64,000 nucleotides of DNA from contig NZ_FOND01000007.1 in assembly GCF_900112815.1 (NCBI RefSeq), positions 156,944-220,943 of the forward strand, given 5' to 3'. Source of the stretch: Blastococcus tunisiensis. Its GTDB lineage: Bacteria; Actinomycetota; Actinomycetes; Mycobacteriales; Geodermatophilaceae. Under the pieces are notes generated by a model that worked only from the letters and a program-made list of their open reading frames with translations, did not search any database and was not told where the DNA came from. The position numbers and the translations under genes are program-made. Position 1 is the first letter of the stretch. The number at the start of each line of letters is the position of its first letter. Of this stretch, positions 43,691 through 52,587 are shown piece by piece.

Positions 43691-44340
43691 CCAGCACCGA
43701 CACCAGCAGGTCCCCGGCCCGGGAGGCCCGCCCGCCGGTCCGCCGCACCCAGGCGGAACGGCGGGCGGCCACCCGGGCCGCCCTGGTCCGGGCGACGGTG
43801 GACTGCCTGGTCGAGCTCGGCCACGCCGGGACGACGACGCAGGAGGTGCAGCGCCGCGCCGGGGTGTCCCGCGGGGCGCTGACCCACCACTTCGCCACCA
43901 AGTCCGAGCTGGTGCTCGCGGCCATGGACGAGTTGTACGAGGAGTTCAGCCGCAGCGTCCGCGAGGCCGCCGTCGACCTGCCCGAGGAGCCCGGCGCGCG
44001 GGTGCGGGCGGGCATCGAGCTGGTCTGGCAGCGGTTCCACGGGCCGTTGTTCGTCGCCGCCATGGAGCTGTGGACGGCGGCGCGCACGGATCCGGAACTG
44101 CGGGCGGCGCTGCTGCCGCACGAGCGACGGCTGGGCGTCCAGCTGCGCCGGCTGGCCACCGAGGTGTTCGGCGAGGAGGTCGCCGGGCACCCGTCGGCCG
44201 AGGCGCTCTACCAGGTGCTGCTCACCTCGATGCGCGGCCAGGCGATGACCTACGCCCTGCAGCCGGGCGCCCCCCGCACCGGCCCGCACCTGCAGCACTG
44301 GCGCACGATCATCGAGGCCTTCACGCCGCCCGCCTCCTGA
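43687..44340 (+). CDS. TetR-family regulator, apparent CTG start
   Basis: The 217-residue protein has an amino-terminal HTH (TTTQEVQRRAGVSRGALTHHF, split by a turn) and a helical ligand domain. No ATG, GTG or TTG is available in frame between the FadB end and the middle of the HTH. The only suitable position is CTG 43687, overlapping the FadB stop as CTGA. It probably senses acyl-CoA and represses the operon via the palindrome at 39024, which is inference. Confidence 0.8.
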   Translation: MTSTDTSRSPAREARPPVRRTQAERRAATRAALVRATVDCLVELGHAGTTTQEVQRRAGVSRGALTHHFATKSELVLAAMDELYEEFSRSVREAAVDLPEEPGARVRAGIELVWQRFHGPLFVAAMELWTAARTDPELRAALLPHERRLGVQLRRLATEVFGEEVAGHPSAEALYQVLLTSMRGQAMTYALQPGAPRTGPHLQHWRTIIEAFTPPAS

Positions 44341-44449
44341 GACCGCCGCACGGGAGCAGGCGCGGCGGGCCCCGCCCGGTCCGGGATCGCCCCGTCTGGG
44401 ATCGTGGCGGCCGCACACCACGACGGGGGAGCGAAGGAGCGGGCCGGCG

Positions 44450-45085
44450 ATGGCGACCACGGCGCTGCTGGTCCTCGACCTGGTCGGTACGTTCGCGTTC
44501 GCCCTCAACGGGGCGCTGATCGCCGTCCGCAGCACCCGGCTGGACATCGTCGGCGTCGTCACCCTCGGCATGATCACCGCGCTCGGCGGCGGGACGATCC
44601 GCGACGTCTTCCTCGGCGCGCTCCCGCCGGCCACGTTCGTCGACTGGCGGTACCTCGTGGTGGCCGCGGCCGGCGGGCTGATCGCCTTCTCCATCGGTCA
44701 CTACCTGGAGCGGATCTACGGCGCGATCAACGTCCTGGACGCCGCCGGCCTGAGCCTGTTCGCCGTCACCGGTGCGCTCAAGGCCCTCGACCTCGGCTTC
44801 GGCCCCCTGCAGGCGGTCGTCGTCGGCGGGATCACCGGGGTCGGCGGCGGCACGCTCCGCGACGTCCTCATCCGCCAGGTGCCGGCGGTGCTCAGCAGCG
44901 GGCTGTACGCCGTCCCGGCCATCGTCGGTGCCACCGTCGTCGTCCTCGCCGACGTGGCGGACACTCGGGGCCCGGTCGCCGCCGTCGGCGCCGCCGCGGT
45001 GTGCTTCGCGATCCGCATGCTGGGGGTGCACTTCGACGTCAACGCACCGTTCCCCCCGGGACGGCCTCCGGCCGAGAGTTCCTGA
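44450..45085 (+). CDS. TRIC-type membrane protein (UPF0126)
   Basis: The 211-residue protein has about seven membrane helices and two copies of the signature GGGTIRD and GGGTLRDVL, the internal duplication of the prokaryotic TRIC cation-channel family. It forms trimeric potassium or monovalent-cation channels. Alone on its strand, it converges with a DUF1707 gene. Confidence 0.88.
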   Translation: MATTALLVLDLVGTFAFALNGALIAVRSTRLDIVGVVTLGMITALGGGTIRDVFLGALPPATFVDWRYLVVAAAGGLIAFSIGHYLERIYGAINVLDAAGLSLFAVTGALKALDLGFGPLQAVVVGGITGVGGGTLRDVLIRQVPAVLSSGLYAVPAIVGATVVVLADVADTRGPVAAVGAAAVCFAIRMLGVHFDVNAPFPPGRPPAESS

Positions 45086-45109
45086 TCCCGGCACCGTGCG
45101 AGCTGCCGG

Positions 45110-45541
45110 TCAGTCCAGCAGCTCCAGGCCCAGCAGCTCGTCGACCTCGAGCACACCCAGCAGCGGCAGCCCCACGAGGAGCACGAGGACGGCGGCCCGC
45201 CCGGGGCGCGACCGGAGGACGCCGGCGTGCGGGATCGCGGCCAGCGACGCGCGGGCCTGCAGCAGGGCGAGCGTGGCCAACCCCGCCCAACCGGAGGGAG
45301 CGGGCGCGGGCGCGGCGGGCAGATCGGCGGTCAGCGGGGCGAGATCGTCCCGGAAGCGGGCGCCGTACGCGGTGCGCATGCGCTCGTCGCACTCGTCCAG
45401 GGTGAGCATGCCGCGGGCCGTCGCCTCCCGGAGGACGTGGACGACCGCCTCGCGGTCGGCGTCCGCGGCGCGGAGCGGTCGGTGCCCATCGGCCGGCGGG
45501 TGCGGCTCGGGCAGGTCGGCGGGGCGGTACGTCGCGGTCAT
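45110..45541 (-). CDS. DUF1707 domain protein with membrane helix
   Basis: The 143-residue protein begins with a DUF1707 (SHOCT-like) segment LRAADADREAVVHVLREATARGMLTLDECDERM (partial), then a Pro/Ala linker and one hydrophobic helix near residues 115-130. Such proteins are frequent in actinobacteria with no fixed role. The gene follows the two-component system on the same strand, 48 bases after the kinase. Confidence 0.8.
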   Translation of the reverse strand: MTATYRPADLPEPHPPADGHRPLRAADADREAVVHVLREATARGMLTLDECDERMRTAYGARFRDDLAPLTADLPAAPAPAPSGWAGLATLALLQARASLAAIPHAGVLRSRPGRAAVLVLLVGLPLLGVLEVDELLGLELLD

Positions 45542-45588
45542 GGTTGCTGGCTCCTCGTCGGTCGCGCGGTGGTCGGGGCAGGCGTCGG

Positions 45589-46974
45589 TCAGGGGTGGGG
45601 CCCGTCCGGTGGGCCGAGGGCGAGCGTGACGGTCAGGCCGCCGGGGGCGCGGTTGGTGGCGATGACCCGGCCACCGTGCGCCGTGGCGACGGCGGCCACG
45701 ATGGCCAGGCCCAGCCCGGCCCCGCCCGGTTCGTGCCGGGCGTCGTCCACCCGGCTGAACCGGTCGAACAGGTCGGGCAGCCGCTCGGCCGGCACGCCGG
45801 GGCCGGTGTCGTGGACGACGATCTCCGCGCCCTCCGGGCCGGTGGCCTGCACCTCCACGTCGACGGTCCCGCCGTCGGGGGTGTGCCGCAGGGCGTTGTC
45901 GACGAGGTTGCTCACCGCCCGCTCCACCCCTGCGGGGTCGCCCCGCACGACGGCCGCCCCGCGGGTGTGCAGGTCGACGCCGCGCCGCGCGGCCAGCGAC
46001 CGGAACCGGACCACCACCCGTTCCACGAGTTCGTCGAGGTCCAGGGGCCGGAAGCTCTCGAGGTGGCCGCTGTCCGCGCGGGCCAGCACGAGCAGGTCGT
46101 CGACGAGCCCGGAGAGCCGGCCCGCCTCCTCCAGGGCGGTGTCCAGCCCTGCCCGCACGTCGGGGTCGCGTGCGCGCTCGCGGGCCAGCTCGACCTCCGC
46201 GGTGAGGATGGCCAGCGGGGTGCGCAGCTCGTGGCTGGAGTCGGCGGTGAACGTGCGTTCCCTGGCCACGGCGGCGGCCAGCCGGTCGAGCATCCCGTTG
46301 AGGGTCTGCACGAGGCGGCCGACCTCGTCGAGCCGGGTCGGCGAGGACAGCCGCCGGGACAGGTCCACCGCGCTGATCGCCTGCGCCTCGGCGGTCGCCC
46401 GGCGGACCGGCCGCAGCCCACGGCGGGCGATGCCGTACCCCAGGACCCCGGCGAGCACGGTGGCCAGGCCTGCTGCGGGCACGTACCCGGCGACCAGCGC
46501 CTCCCGGGCCTCGTCCACCTCGTCGAGCTCGGCGGCGAGCACGGCGACCCGGCCGGCCTCCCCGTAGGGCACGGCCAGCGCCCGCAGCTCCTCCCCGTCG
46601 TCGACGACGGTGCGGAGCACCGCGTCCCCGGACCGGGCCCGGTCGAGGTCTGCGGGTCCGAGCAGCGGACCGTCGATGTCGTCGTCGGTGGAGCCGAGGA
46701 CCCGCCCGTCGTCGCCGACGATCTGCACGAGGCGGTCGGCGAGGTCGATCTCGGCGCCGTCCCGGTCCAGCCGGTCCGCGTCGAGGTCGGCCCCGGTCGA
46801 CCCGCCCGGCAGCGCCGCGGCGAGGTCGGCCAGCCGCTGGTCCACCCCGCCGCGCAGGGCGGCCCCGAGCTGGTGGTGCACGACGACGCCGACGAGGACC
46901 AGCAGGGCGGCCAGCGACGCCGCGGAGAGCAGGGCGAGCCGGACGCTGATCGGCAGCCGGGGCACGGGCCTCAC
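45589..46974 (-). CDS. Sensor histidine kinase
   Basis: The 461-residue protein has two membrane helices (about 10-35 and 165-190), an extracytoplasmic sensor domain between them and a HAMP domain. A HisKA region follows with the phospho-acceptor SSHELRTPLA, then the ATPase domain with NLVDNALRHT and GGAGLGLAIVAAV. The GTG start overlaps the regulator's stop as GTGA. The diverging PepSY gene is a likely target. Confidence 0.9.
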   Translation of the reverse strand: MRPVPRLPISVRLALLSAASLAALLVLVGVVVHHQLGAALRGGVDQRLADLAAALPGGSTGADLDADRLDRDGAEIDLADRLVQIVGDDGRVLGSTDDDIDGPLLGPADLDRARSGDAVLRTVVDDGEELRALAVPYGEAGRVAVLAAELDEVDEAREALVAGYVPAAGLATVLAGVLGYGIARRGLRPVRRATAEAQAISAVDLSRRLSSPTRLDEVGRLVQTLNGMLDRLAAAVARERTFTADSSHELRTPLAILTAEVELARERARDPDVRAGLDTALEEAGRLSGLVDDLLVLARADSGHLESFRPLDLDELVERVVVRFRSLAARRGVDLHTRGAAVVRGDPAGVERAVSNLVDNALRHTPDGGTVDVEVQATGPEGAEIVVHDTGPGVPAERLPDLFDRFSRVDDARHEPGGAGLGLAIVAAVATAHGGRVIATNRAPGGLTVTLALGPPDGPHP

Positions 46975-47654
46975 CCCGCCGGGGGGACGCAGGCGATCCG
47001 GTAGCCGGCGCCGCGGACGGTCTGCACGAGGTCGACGGAGAACCGCCGGTCGATCTTGTCCCGCAGGTACTTCACGTACACGTCCACCACGTTGGACAGG
47101 CCGTCGTAGTCGAGACCCCACACCTGCTCGAGGATCTGCGCCCGCGACAGCACGTGCCCGGGGTGGCGCAGGAGGAACTCCAGCAGGGCGAACTCTCGCC
47201 GCGAGAGCTCCACCGTCTCGCCGCGGCACTGCACCAGGCGGGCCGCCGGGTCCAGCGACAGCGGACCGCACCGCAGCACGGCGGGACGGGGCGGTGCGCC
47301 ACGACGCTGGAGGGCGCGCAGCCGGCCGAGCAGCTCGGTGAAGGCGAACGGCTTGACCAGGTAGTCGTCGGCCCCGGAGTCCAGCCCGTTCACCCGGTCC
47401 GGCACGGCGTCGCGTGCGGTGAGCATGAGCACCGGCGTCCACACCTGCCGGTCGCGCAGGTCCCGGCACACGGCGAAGCCGTCCATCCCCGGGAGCATCA
47501 CGTCGAGGACGACGGCGTCGTAGGAACCGGACACCGCCCGAGCCAGGCCCGCCGGCCCGTCGGGGGCTGCGTCGACGGCGTGCCCGGCCTCGGTCAGGCC
47601 CCGCACGAGGACGTCGCGCATGTTCGTGGAGTCCTCGACGACCAGCACCCGCAT
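46971..47654 (-). CDS. OmpR-family response regulator
   Basis: The 227-residue protein has a receiver domain with LVVEDS, phospho-acceptor Asp in VVLDVMLPGMDG and the KPF lysine. A winged-helix DNA-binding domain (SRREFALLEFLLRHPG to VRGAGYRI) follows. It is transcribed with the kinase and diverges from the PepSY gene. Confidence 0.92.
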   Translation of the reverse strand: MRVLVVEDSTNMRDVLVRGLTEAGHAVDAAPDGPAGLARAVSGSYDAVVLDVMLPGMDGFAVCRDLRDRQVWTPVLMLTARDAVPDRVNGLDSGADDYLVKPFAFTELLGRLRALQRRGAPPRPAVLRCGPLSLDPAARLVQCRGETVELSRREFALLEFLLRHPGHVLSRAQILEQVWGLDYDGLSNVVDVYVKYLRDKIDRRFSVDLVQTVRGAGYRIACVPPAG

Positions 47655-47794
47655 GGAGGCAGCGTGGCACCCGGGGATGAGGGAACGATGAGACGGGCGC
47701 TCAGCTGCGCCTCATCGAACCCTCATCCGGCGCGGGGACCGTGGTCGCTCAGGTGACGGCACCGGGCCGGCACCCTCGAGGAGGGAACACTCAG

Positions 47795-48256
47795 ATGCGT
47801 ATCGGCAAGCGCGCCGTCGTCGTCACCGCGGGCACCGCGGTCGTCCTGGCCGCGGCCGGCGGGGTGGCCGTGGCCACCGTCGGTGGCGAGGAGGGCGGCG
47901 AGGACCTGACCCGCCCGGGCACGGTGGCCGTGGACGAGTCCACGCTGCCGGAGGACGACGCCGAGGAGAGCGAGGCGTTGGCCGACCTGGCCACCGTGGA
48001 CGAGGCGGCGGCCGTCGATGCGGCGGTCGAGTCGGTCGGCGGTGAGGTGGTCCGCGCGGAGCTGGAGGAGGAGGACGGCTTCGTCGTGTGGGAGGTCGAG
48101 GTGCGCGGCGACGACGGGACGCTGCACGAGGTCACCATCGACGCGGGCGACGCCGGCGTCCTCGGCACGGAGGCGGAGGACGACGACACCGACGACACCG
48201 AGGACGCGGAGGACACCGACGACACGGAGGACGCGGACGGCACCGACGCCGACTGA
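47795..48256 (+). CDS. Secreted PepSY-type acidic protein
   Basis: The 153-residue protein has a signal peptide (KRAVVVTAGTAVVLAAAGGVAVA) and a PepSY-like domain (AVESVGGEVVRAELEEEDG to VTIDAGDAGVLG). A Asp/Glu/Thr tail repeats EDTDD units. PepSY proteins often act near the membrane and are controlled by an adjacent two-component system. ATG 47795 has gaggaggga upstream. Confidence 0.8.
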   Translation: MRIGKRAVVVTAGTAVVLAAAGGVAVATVGGEEGGEDLTRPGTVAVDESTLPEDDAEESEALADLATVDEAAAVDAAVESVGGEVVRAELEEEDGFVVWEVEVRGDDGTLHEVTIDAGDAGVLGTEAEDDDTDDTEDAEDTDDTEDADGTDAD

Positions 48257-48280
48257 TCCCGGCCCCGGACGGGCCCCGGA

Positions 48281-48315
48281 GCCGGCGGGCCGCGCTCGGT
48301 GCGCGGCTCGCCGGC
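48281..48315. terminator. Bidirectional hairpin between convergent genes
   Basis: The 15-base arms gccggcgggccgcgc and gcgcggctcgccggc pair with one G-T wobble around loop tcggt. The hairpin lies between the PepSY and acyl-CoA dehydrogenase stops. Confidence 0.75.
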
Positions 48316-48322
48316 GGCCCGG

Positions 48323-49462
48323 TCAGCTCAGCATGAGCTTGGCCACGATCTCGGTCATGATCTCGTTCGTGCCGCCGCCGATGCCGAGGATCCGGCTGTC
48401 GCGGTAGTGCCGCTCGACCTCCGACTCGCGCATGTAGCCCATCCCGCCGTGCAGCTGGACGGCGGCGTCGACCACGACGTCGCACGCGGCCACGGCGGTG
48501 TTCTTCGCCATCGCCACCTGGCTGAACACGTTCTCCCCGGCCAGCCAGGAGTCGACGACCGCGCGGGTGTAGACGCGGGCGACGTCGGTCTGCCGGGCCA
48601 TCTCCGCCACCTTGTGCTGCACGACCTGGCGGCTCGACAGCGGCCGGCCGAAGGTCTGCCGCTCCTTCACCCAGGCGAGCGTGAGATCCAGGCAGCGCTG
48701 GGCCGTGGCGTAGGCCTGCACCGCGAGGCTCAGCCGCTCGGCGGCGAACTGGCCCATGATCGCGTAGAAGCCCTCGTCCTCCCGGCCGATCAGGTTGGCC
48801 GCCGGCACCCGCACGCCGGTGAAGGAGACCTCCGCGGTGTCCGAGCACAGCCAGCCCATCTTCGCCAGCGGTGCGGAGACGCGCAGACCGGGCATGCCCC
48901 GCTCCAGGAGCAGCAGCGAGATGCCCCCGGCGCCGTCGCCGCCGGTCCGGACGGCGACGGTGAAGAAGTCGGCCCGGGTGGCGGAGGTGATGTAGAGCTT
49001 CGCCCCGTCGACGACGTACTCGTCCCCGTCGCGCACCGCCCGGGTGGTGATCCCGGCGACGTCGGACCCGCCCTCGGGCTCGGTGATAGCGAGGGACACG
49101 ATCTTCTCCCCGGCCAGCACCGGGCGGGCGACCCGCTCGATCAGCTCGGGGTTCCCCGCCTCGATCAGGTGCGGCAGCCCGATGCCGTGGGTGAACAGCG
49201 AAGCGACCACGCCGCTGGACCCGCCGTTGCCGATGATCTCCTCGGCGACGACCCAGGTGTCGATCGCGGTGCCGCCCTCGCCGCCGGCCTCCTCGGGGAA
49301 CCCGACGCCGAGCAGCCCGGCCGCGGCGGCCTTCGCGTGCAGCTCGCGGGGGAGCGCGCCGGCCTTCTCCCAGGCGGCCAGGTGCGGGGCGATCTCGGTC
49401 TCGGTGAAGCGGCGGGCCGACGCCCGCAGGGCCCTGCGCTCGTCGGTGTCCCAGGCGCTCAC
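48323..49462 (-). CDS. Acyl-CoA dehydrogenase
   Basis: The 379-residue flavoenzyme has LAITEPEGGSDVAG, the LYITSATRAD region and the end GIGGGTNEIMTEIVAKLM. GTG 49462 follows gaggagaacgac. It diverges from a TetR gene and probably belongs to the same catabolic set as the thiolase-like and enoyl-CoA hydratase genes. Confidence 0.9.
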   Translation of the reverse strand: MSAWDTDERRALRASARRFTETEIAPHLAAWEKAGALPRELHAKAAAAGLLGVGFPEEAGGEGGTAIDTWVVAEEIIGNGGSSGVVASLFTHGIGLPHLIEAGNPELIERVARPVLAGEKIVSLAITEPEGGSDVAGITTRAVRDGDEYVVDGAKLYITSATRADFFTVAVRTGGDGAGGISLLLLERGMPGLRVSAPLAKMGWLCSDTAEVSFTGVRVPAANLIGREDEGFYAIMGQFAAERLSLAVQAYATAQRCLDLTLAWVKERQTFGRPLSSRQVVQHKVAEMARQTDVARVYTRAVVDSWLAGENVFSQVAMAKNTAVAACDVVVDAAVQLHGGMGYMRESEVERHYRDSRILGIGGGTNEIMTEIVAKLMLS

Positions 49463-49501
49463 GTCGTTCTCCTCGAGGTTCGGCGGATGTGGTGGCGGCA
49501 A

Positions 49502-49545
49502 CATCTTGTACGGTGCGTTTCATCTTGTACAGTCCCGCTCAAGAT
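49502..49545. promoter_or_regulatory. Probable TetR operator region
   Basis: The sequence catcttgtac occurs twice (49502-49511 and 49521-49530), and atcttg (49522-49527) pairs with caagat (49540-49545) as an inverted repeat with a 12-base spacer. The site lies between the dehydrogenase and the TetR gene, fitting autoregulated control. Confidence 0.6.
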
Positions 49546-49571
49546 TCTGGCGACGGAGGGAGGGTGCGGCC

Positions 49572-50183
49572 ATGACGGAGCAGCGGGTCTACGCCGGGAT
49601 GAGCGCGGAGGAACGCACCGCCCGCCGCCGCGAGCAGTTCCTGGCCGCCGGGCTCGAGGTCTTCGCCGACCGCGGGTGGGCGGCCAGCACCGTGGCCGAC
49701 GTCTGCCGGGCGGCGGCGCTGAGCCCGCGGTACTTCTACGAGCTCTTCGGCGGCCGGGAGGACCTCTTCCTCGCCGTCACCGGCCGGATCGCCGAGCAGG
49801 TCGAGGGCACGGTGCGCACCGTCGTCGCCGCGCCGGCGGCCGACCCGCAGGCACGGGCCCGCGCCGTGCTGGAGGCGCTGGCCGCGTACTTCACCGCCGA
49901 TCCGCGGACCGTGCGGGTGGCGCTCATGGAGTCCCTCGCCACCGAGCAGTTCCGCGGGCACCGTCGCCGCCTGCTGGAGTCCTTCAGCGCCCTGGCCGGG
50001 AAGCTCATGCGGTCGCTGTGGGCCGACGCCTCCTCCGGGCCGGCCCTGGAGATACGTGCCGCCGTGCTCACCGGCGGGCTGGTGGAGCTGCTCATCGCGG
50101 CCGCCTCGACCCGCACGCCCGTGCCGCTGGACGACCTGCTCGACGAGCTGACCGCCCTCTACGCCGCCGCCGCGCGGCTCTGA
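49572..50183 (+). CDS. TetR-family regulator
   Basis: The 203-residue protein has the HTH ASTVADVCRAAALSPRYFYE and a helical ligand-binding domain. It diverges from an acyl-CoA dehydrogenase and precedes the catabolic operon, so it likely represses both. ATG 49572 follows a ggagggagggtg site. Confidence 0.88.
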   Translation: MTEQRVYAGMSAEERTARRREQFLAAGLEVFADRGWAASTVADVCRAAALSPRYFYELFGGREDLFLAVTGRIAEQVEGTVRTVVAAPAADPQARARAVLEALAAYFTADPRTVRVALMESLATEQFRGHRRRLLESFSALAGKLMRSLWADASSGPALEIRAAVLTGGLVELLIAAASTRTPVPLDDLLDELTALYAAAARL

Positions 50184-50205
50184 CCTGCCGAACCCAGGAG
50201 ACCCG

Positions 50206-51753
50206 TTGCCCGACGCGACCCGCGTCCCCGTCCTGATCGGGGTCGGCCAGCTCCGTGCCAACCGCGAGCGCGCCGTCGCGGCCGCCCGCGAACCGCTGGC
50301 CCTCATGGCCGACGCGCTGGAGACGGCCGAGCGGGACGCCGGCGTCCCCGGGCTGCTGCAGCGGGCCGACACCGTCCTGGCCATCCGCGCCGCCAGCTGG
50401 GCCTACGCCGACCTCGCGGGGGCCGTCGCCGCGCGGATCGGCGCGCGCCCCCGGACGGCGCAGAACACCGCCCTCGGCGGGCACCTGCCGGCCCGCCTCC
50501 TCGAGCGGGCGGCGGCGGCGATCGCGGCCGGGGACAGCGAGGTCGCGGGGGTCGTCGGCGGTGAGGCCCAGGCCTCGGTGGGCGCGCTCGGCAAGGCGGG
50601 CGTGGACCCGGTCGCCGAGCTCGGCTGGTCGGCCGAGCCGGGGGGCCCGCCCGAACTGGACCTGGCCGAGCTGGGCACCGCCGAGCAGCTCGCCGCGGGC
50701 CTGTTCCTGCCGGCCCGGGTCTACCCGCTCTACGAGAACCGGCTGCAGGCCGACCTCGGGCTCACCCCGGAGCAGGGCGCCGCCTGGTCCGCGCGGCTCT
50801 ACAGCGACTACAGCCGGATCGCGGCGGCGCACCCGGCCGCCTGGAACCGCGAGCAGCTCACCCCGGAGCAGGTCGGCACCCCCGGGCCGGGCAACCGGAT
50901 GGTCTGCGAGCCCTATCCGCTGGCGATGAACGCGATGCCGCACGTCGACCAGGCCGCCGCCGTTGTCGTCACCTCCCTGGCGATCGCCCGCGCGGCCGGC
51001 GTCCCGGAGGAACGGCTGACCCACGTCCGGGGCGGGGCCGGCGCCGACGACCACCCCGATCCGCTGCGGCGCACGGGGTTCGGGCGGTCGGCCGCGCTGG
51101 CCGCCGCGCTCGACCGGGCGCGGGGGCGGACCGGGACCACGGCCGACGAGCTCGACGTGATCGACGTCTACAGCTGCTTCCCGGTGGTGCCCAAGCTCGC
51201 CGCCCTCCACCTCGGCCTGGACCGGCACGCCGTGCTCAGCGTCGCCGGCGGGCACTCCTCGTTCGGCGGGCCGCTGAACACCTACTCGCTGCACGCGATC
51301 GCCACCCTGGCGCAGCGGCTGCGCGGCACCGGCGCGACCGGTCTCGTGCACGCCAACGGCGGCTACCTCGGCTCGCAGCACGCGATCGTGCTGGCCGGCC
51401 GGCCGCACCCGGACGGCTACGTCGGTGACCCCGAGCCCGAGCGGATCGAGCACCCCGGTGCGCCGGCCCTGGTCGACCCTGCCTGCCTGGCCGCGCAGGG
51501 TGCCGACCTCGTGATCGAGACGCTCACCGTCGAGCACGGCCGGTCCGGCGGCCCGCAGCAGGCCTTCGTGGTGGGCCGGACGGTCGCGGGGGACCGCCTC
51601 GCCGTGTCCAGCGCACCCGGTGATGCCGGGACCGCGGCCGCCCTCTCCCGCACCGCGCTGCCGGACGGCGCCACCACCCACGTGGGCCGCACCGTGCGGC
51701 TGACCCTGCGCGACGGCCAGCCGGCCGTCGCCCTTCCCGGAGGTACCGCATGA
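50206..51753 (+). CDS. Thiolase-fold acetyl-CoA acetyltransferase-like protein
   Basis: The 515-residue protein has a thiolase fold with SVAGGHSSFGGPLNTY and VIDVYSCFPVVPKLA, and a carboxy extension (about 415-515) with a beta-barrel-like domain of the SCP2-thiolase group. The normal nucleophilic Cys loop of degradative thiolases is not obvious, so its reaction is uncertain. It uses TTG 50206 and overlaps the next gene as ATGA. Confidence 0.8.
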   Translation: MPDATRVPVLIGVGQLRANRERAVAAAREPLALMADALETAERDAGVPGLLQRADTVLAIRAASWAYADLAGAVAARIGARPRTAQNTALGGHLPARLLERAAAAIAAGDSEVAGVVGGEAQASVGALGKAGVDPVAELGWSAEPGGPPELDLAELGTAEQLAAGLFLPARVYPLYENRLQADLGLTPEQGAAWSARLYSDYSRIAAAHPAAWNREQLTPEQVGTPGPGNRMVCEPYPLAMNAMPHVDQAAAVVVTSLAIARAAGVPEERLTHVRGGAGADDHPDPLRRTGFGRSAALAAALDRARGRTGTTADELDVIDVYSCFPVVPKLAALHLGLDRHAVLSVAGGHSSFGGPLNTYSLHAIATLAQRLRGTGATGLVHANGGYLGSQHAIVLAGRPHPDGYVGDPEPERIEHPGAPALVDPACLAAQGADLVIETLTVEHGRSGGPQQAFVVGRTVAGDRLAVSSAPGDAGTAAALSRTALPDGATTHVGRTVRLTLRDGQPAVALPGGTA

Positions 51754-52568
51754 GCGAACCCAGCGTCCTGACCGAGCGGATCGGCGCCGTGCTGGTCGTC
51801 ACGCTCAACCGGCCGCAGGTCCGCAACGCGGTGGACGCCGACCTCGCCGGCCGGGTCGCCGACGCCCTCGAGCAGGCCGACGCCGACGCCGGCATCCGGT
51901 GCCTCGTGCTGACCGGGGCGGGGGAGAAGGCGTTCTGCGCCGACCTCGCGGCGCTGGGCCGCGGGGAGCTGCCGCTCGCGGCCGGCCGCGAGCACTACGG
52001 CTTCGCCGGGTTCGTCCGGCACCCGATCAGCACGCCGGTGGTGGCGGCGGTCAACGGGGCGGCGCAGGGCGGCGGCACCGAGCTCGTCCTCGCCAGCGAC
52101 GTCGCCGTCGCCGCGGACACCGCGACCTTCGGGCTGCCGGAGATCGCCCGCGGCATCTTCGCCGCCGCGGGCGGTGTGCTGCGGCTGCCCGAGCAGCTGC
52201 CGCGCAAGGTCGCGATGCGGCTGCCCGAGCAGCTGCCGCGCAAGGTCGCGATGCGGCTCATCCTCACCGGCGAGGCGATGTCCGCCCAGGACGCGGTGCG
52301 CTGGGGGCTGGTCAACGACGTCGTCCGTGCCTCCGACGTGCTGCCGACGGCGCTCGCGCTGGCGGAGCGGATCGCGGCGAACGCCCCGCTGGCCGTGCAG
52401 GCGAGCAAGCGGCTCGCCCTGGGCATGGTCGACGGCGACCTCCCGCACGAGGCCGCCGCCTGGGAGCGCAACGAGGCCGAGATCGCCGCCGTCGGGAGGA
52501 GCGCCGACGCCATGGAGGGGATCGTCGCCTTCCTCGAGAAGCGCGACCCGACCTGGACGGCGAGCTGA
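51750..52568 (+). CDS. Enoyl-CoA hydratase with a 12-residue internal duplication
   Basis: The 272-residue crotonase has the core FCADLAAL and VNGAAQGGGTELVLASDVAV. The duplication (RLPEQLPRKVAM twice) sits just after the motif LPEIARGIFAAAGGVL, in a helix by the active site. Ordinary family members have one copy of this segment. Without it the length would be a typical 260 residues. The reading frame is intact; activity is uncertain. Confidence 0.88.
   Translation: MSEPSVLTERIGAVLVVTLNRPQVRNAVDADLAGRVADALEQADADAGIRCLVLTGAGEKAFCADLAALGRGELPLAAGREHYGFAGFVRHPISTPVVAAVNGAAQGGGTELVLASDVAVAADTATFGLPEIARGIFAAAGGVLRLPEQLPRKVAMRLPEQLPRKVAMRLILTGEAMSAQDAVRWGLVNDVVRASDVLPTALALAERIAANAPLAVQASKRLALGMVDGDLPHEAAAWERNEAEIAAVGRSADAMEGIVAFLEKRDPTWTAS
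52182..52253 (+). repeat. Exact 36-bp tandem duplication
   Basis: Two identical 36-bp units (52182-52217 and 52218-52253), in frame inside the enoyl-CoA hydratase gene. Perfect identity suggests a very recent event or an assembly artefact. Confidence 0.95.
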
Positions 52569-52587
52569 TGACCAGGGGGCGCCCGGC

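Noticed and set aside
45589..47654. Fused hybrid histidine kinase
   Set aside because: The kinase frame is open upstream through the regulator gene, but the GTGA overlap at 46971-46974 and complete separate domains show two proteins.
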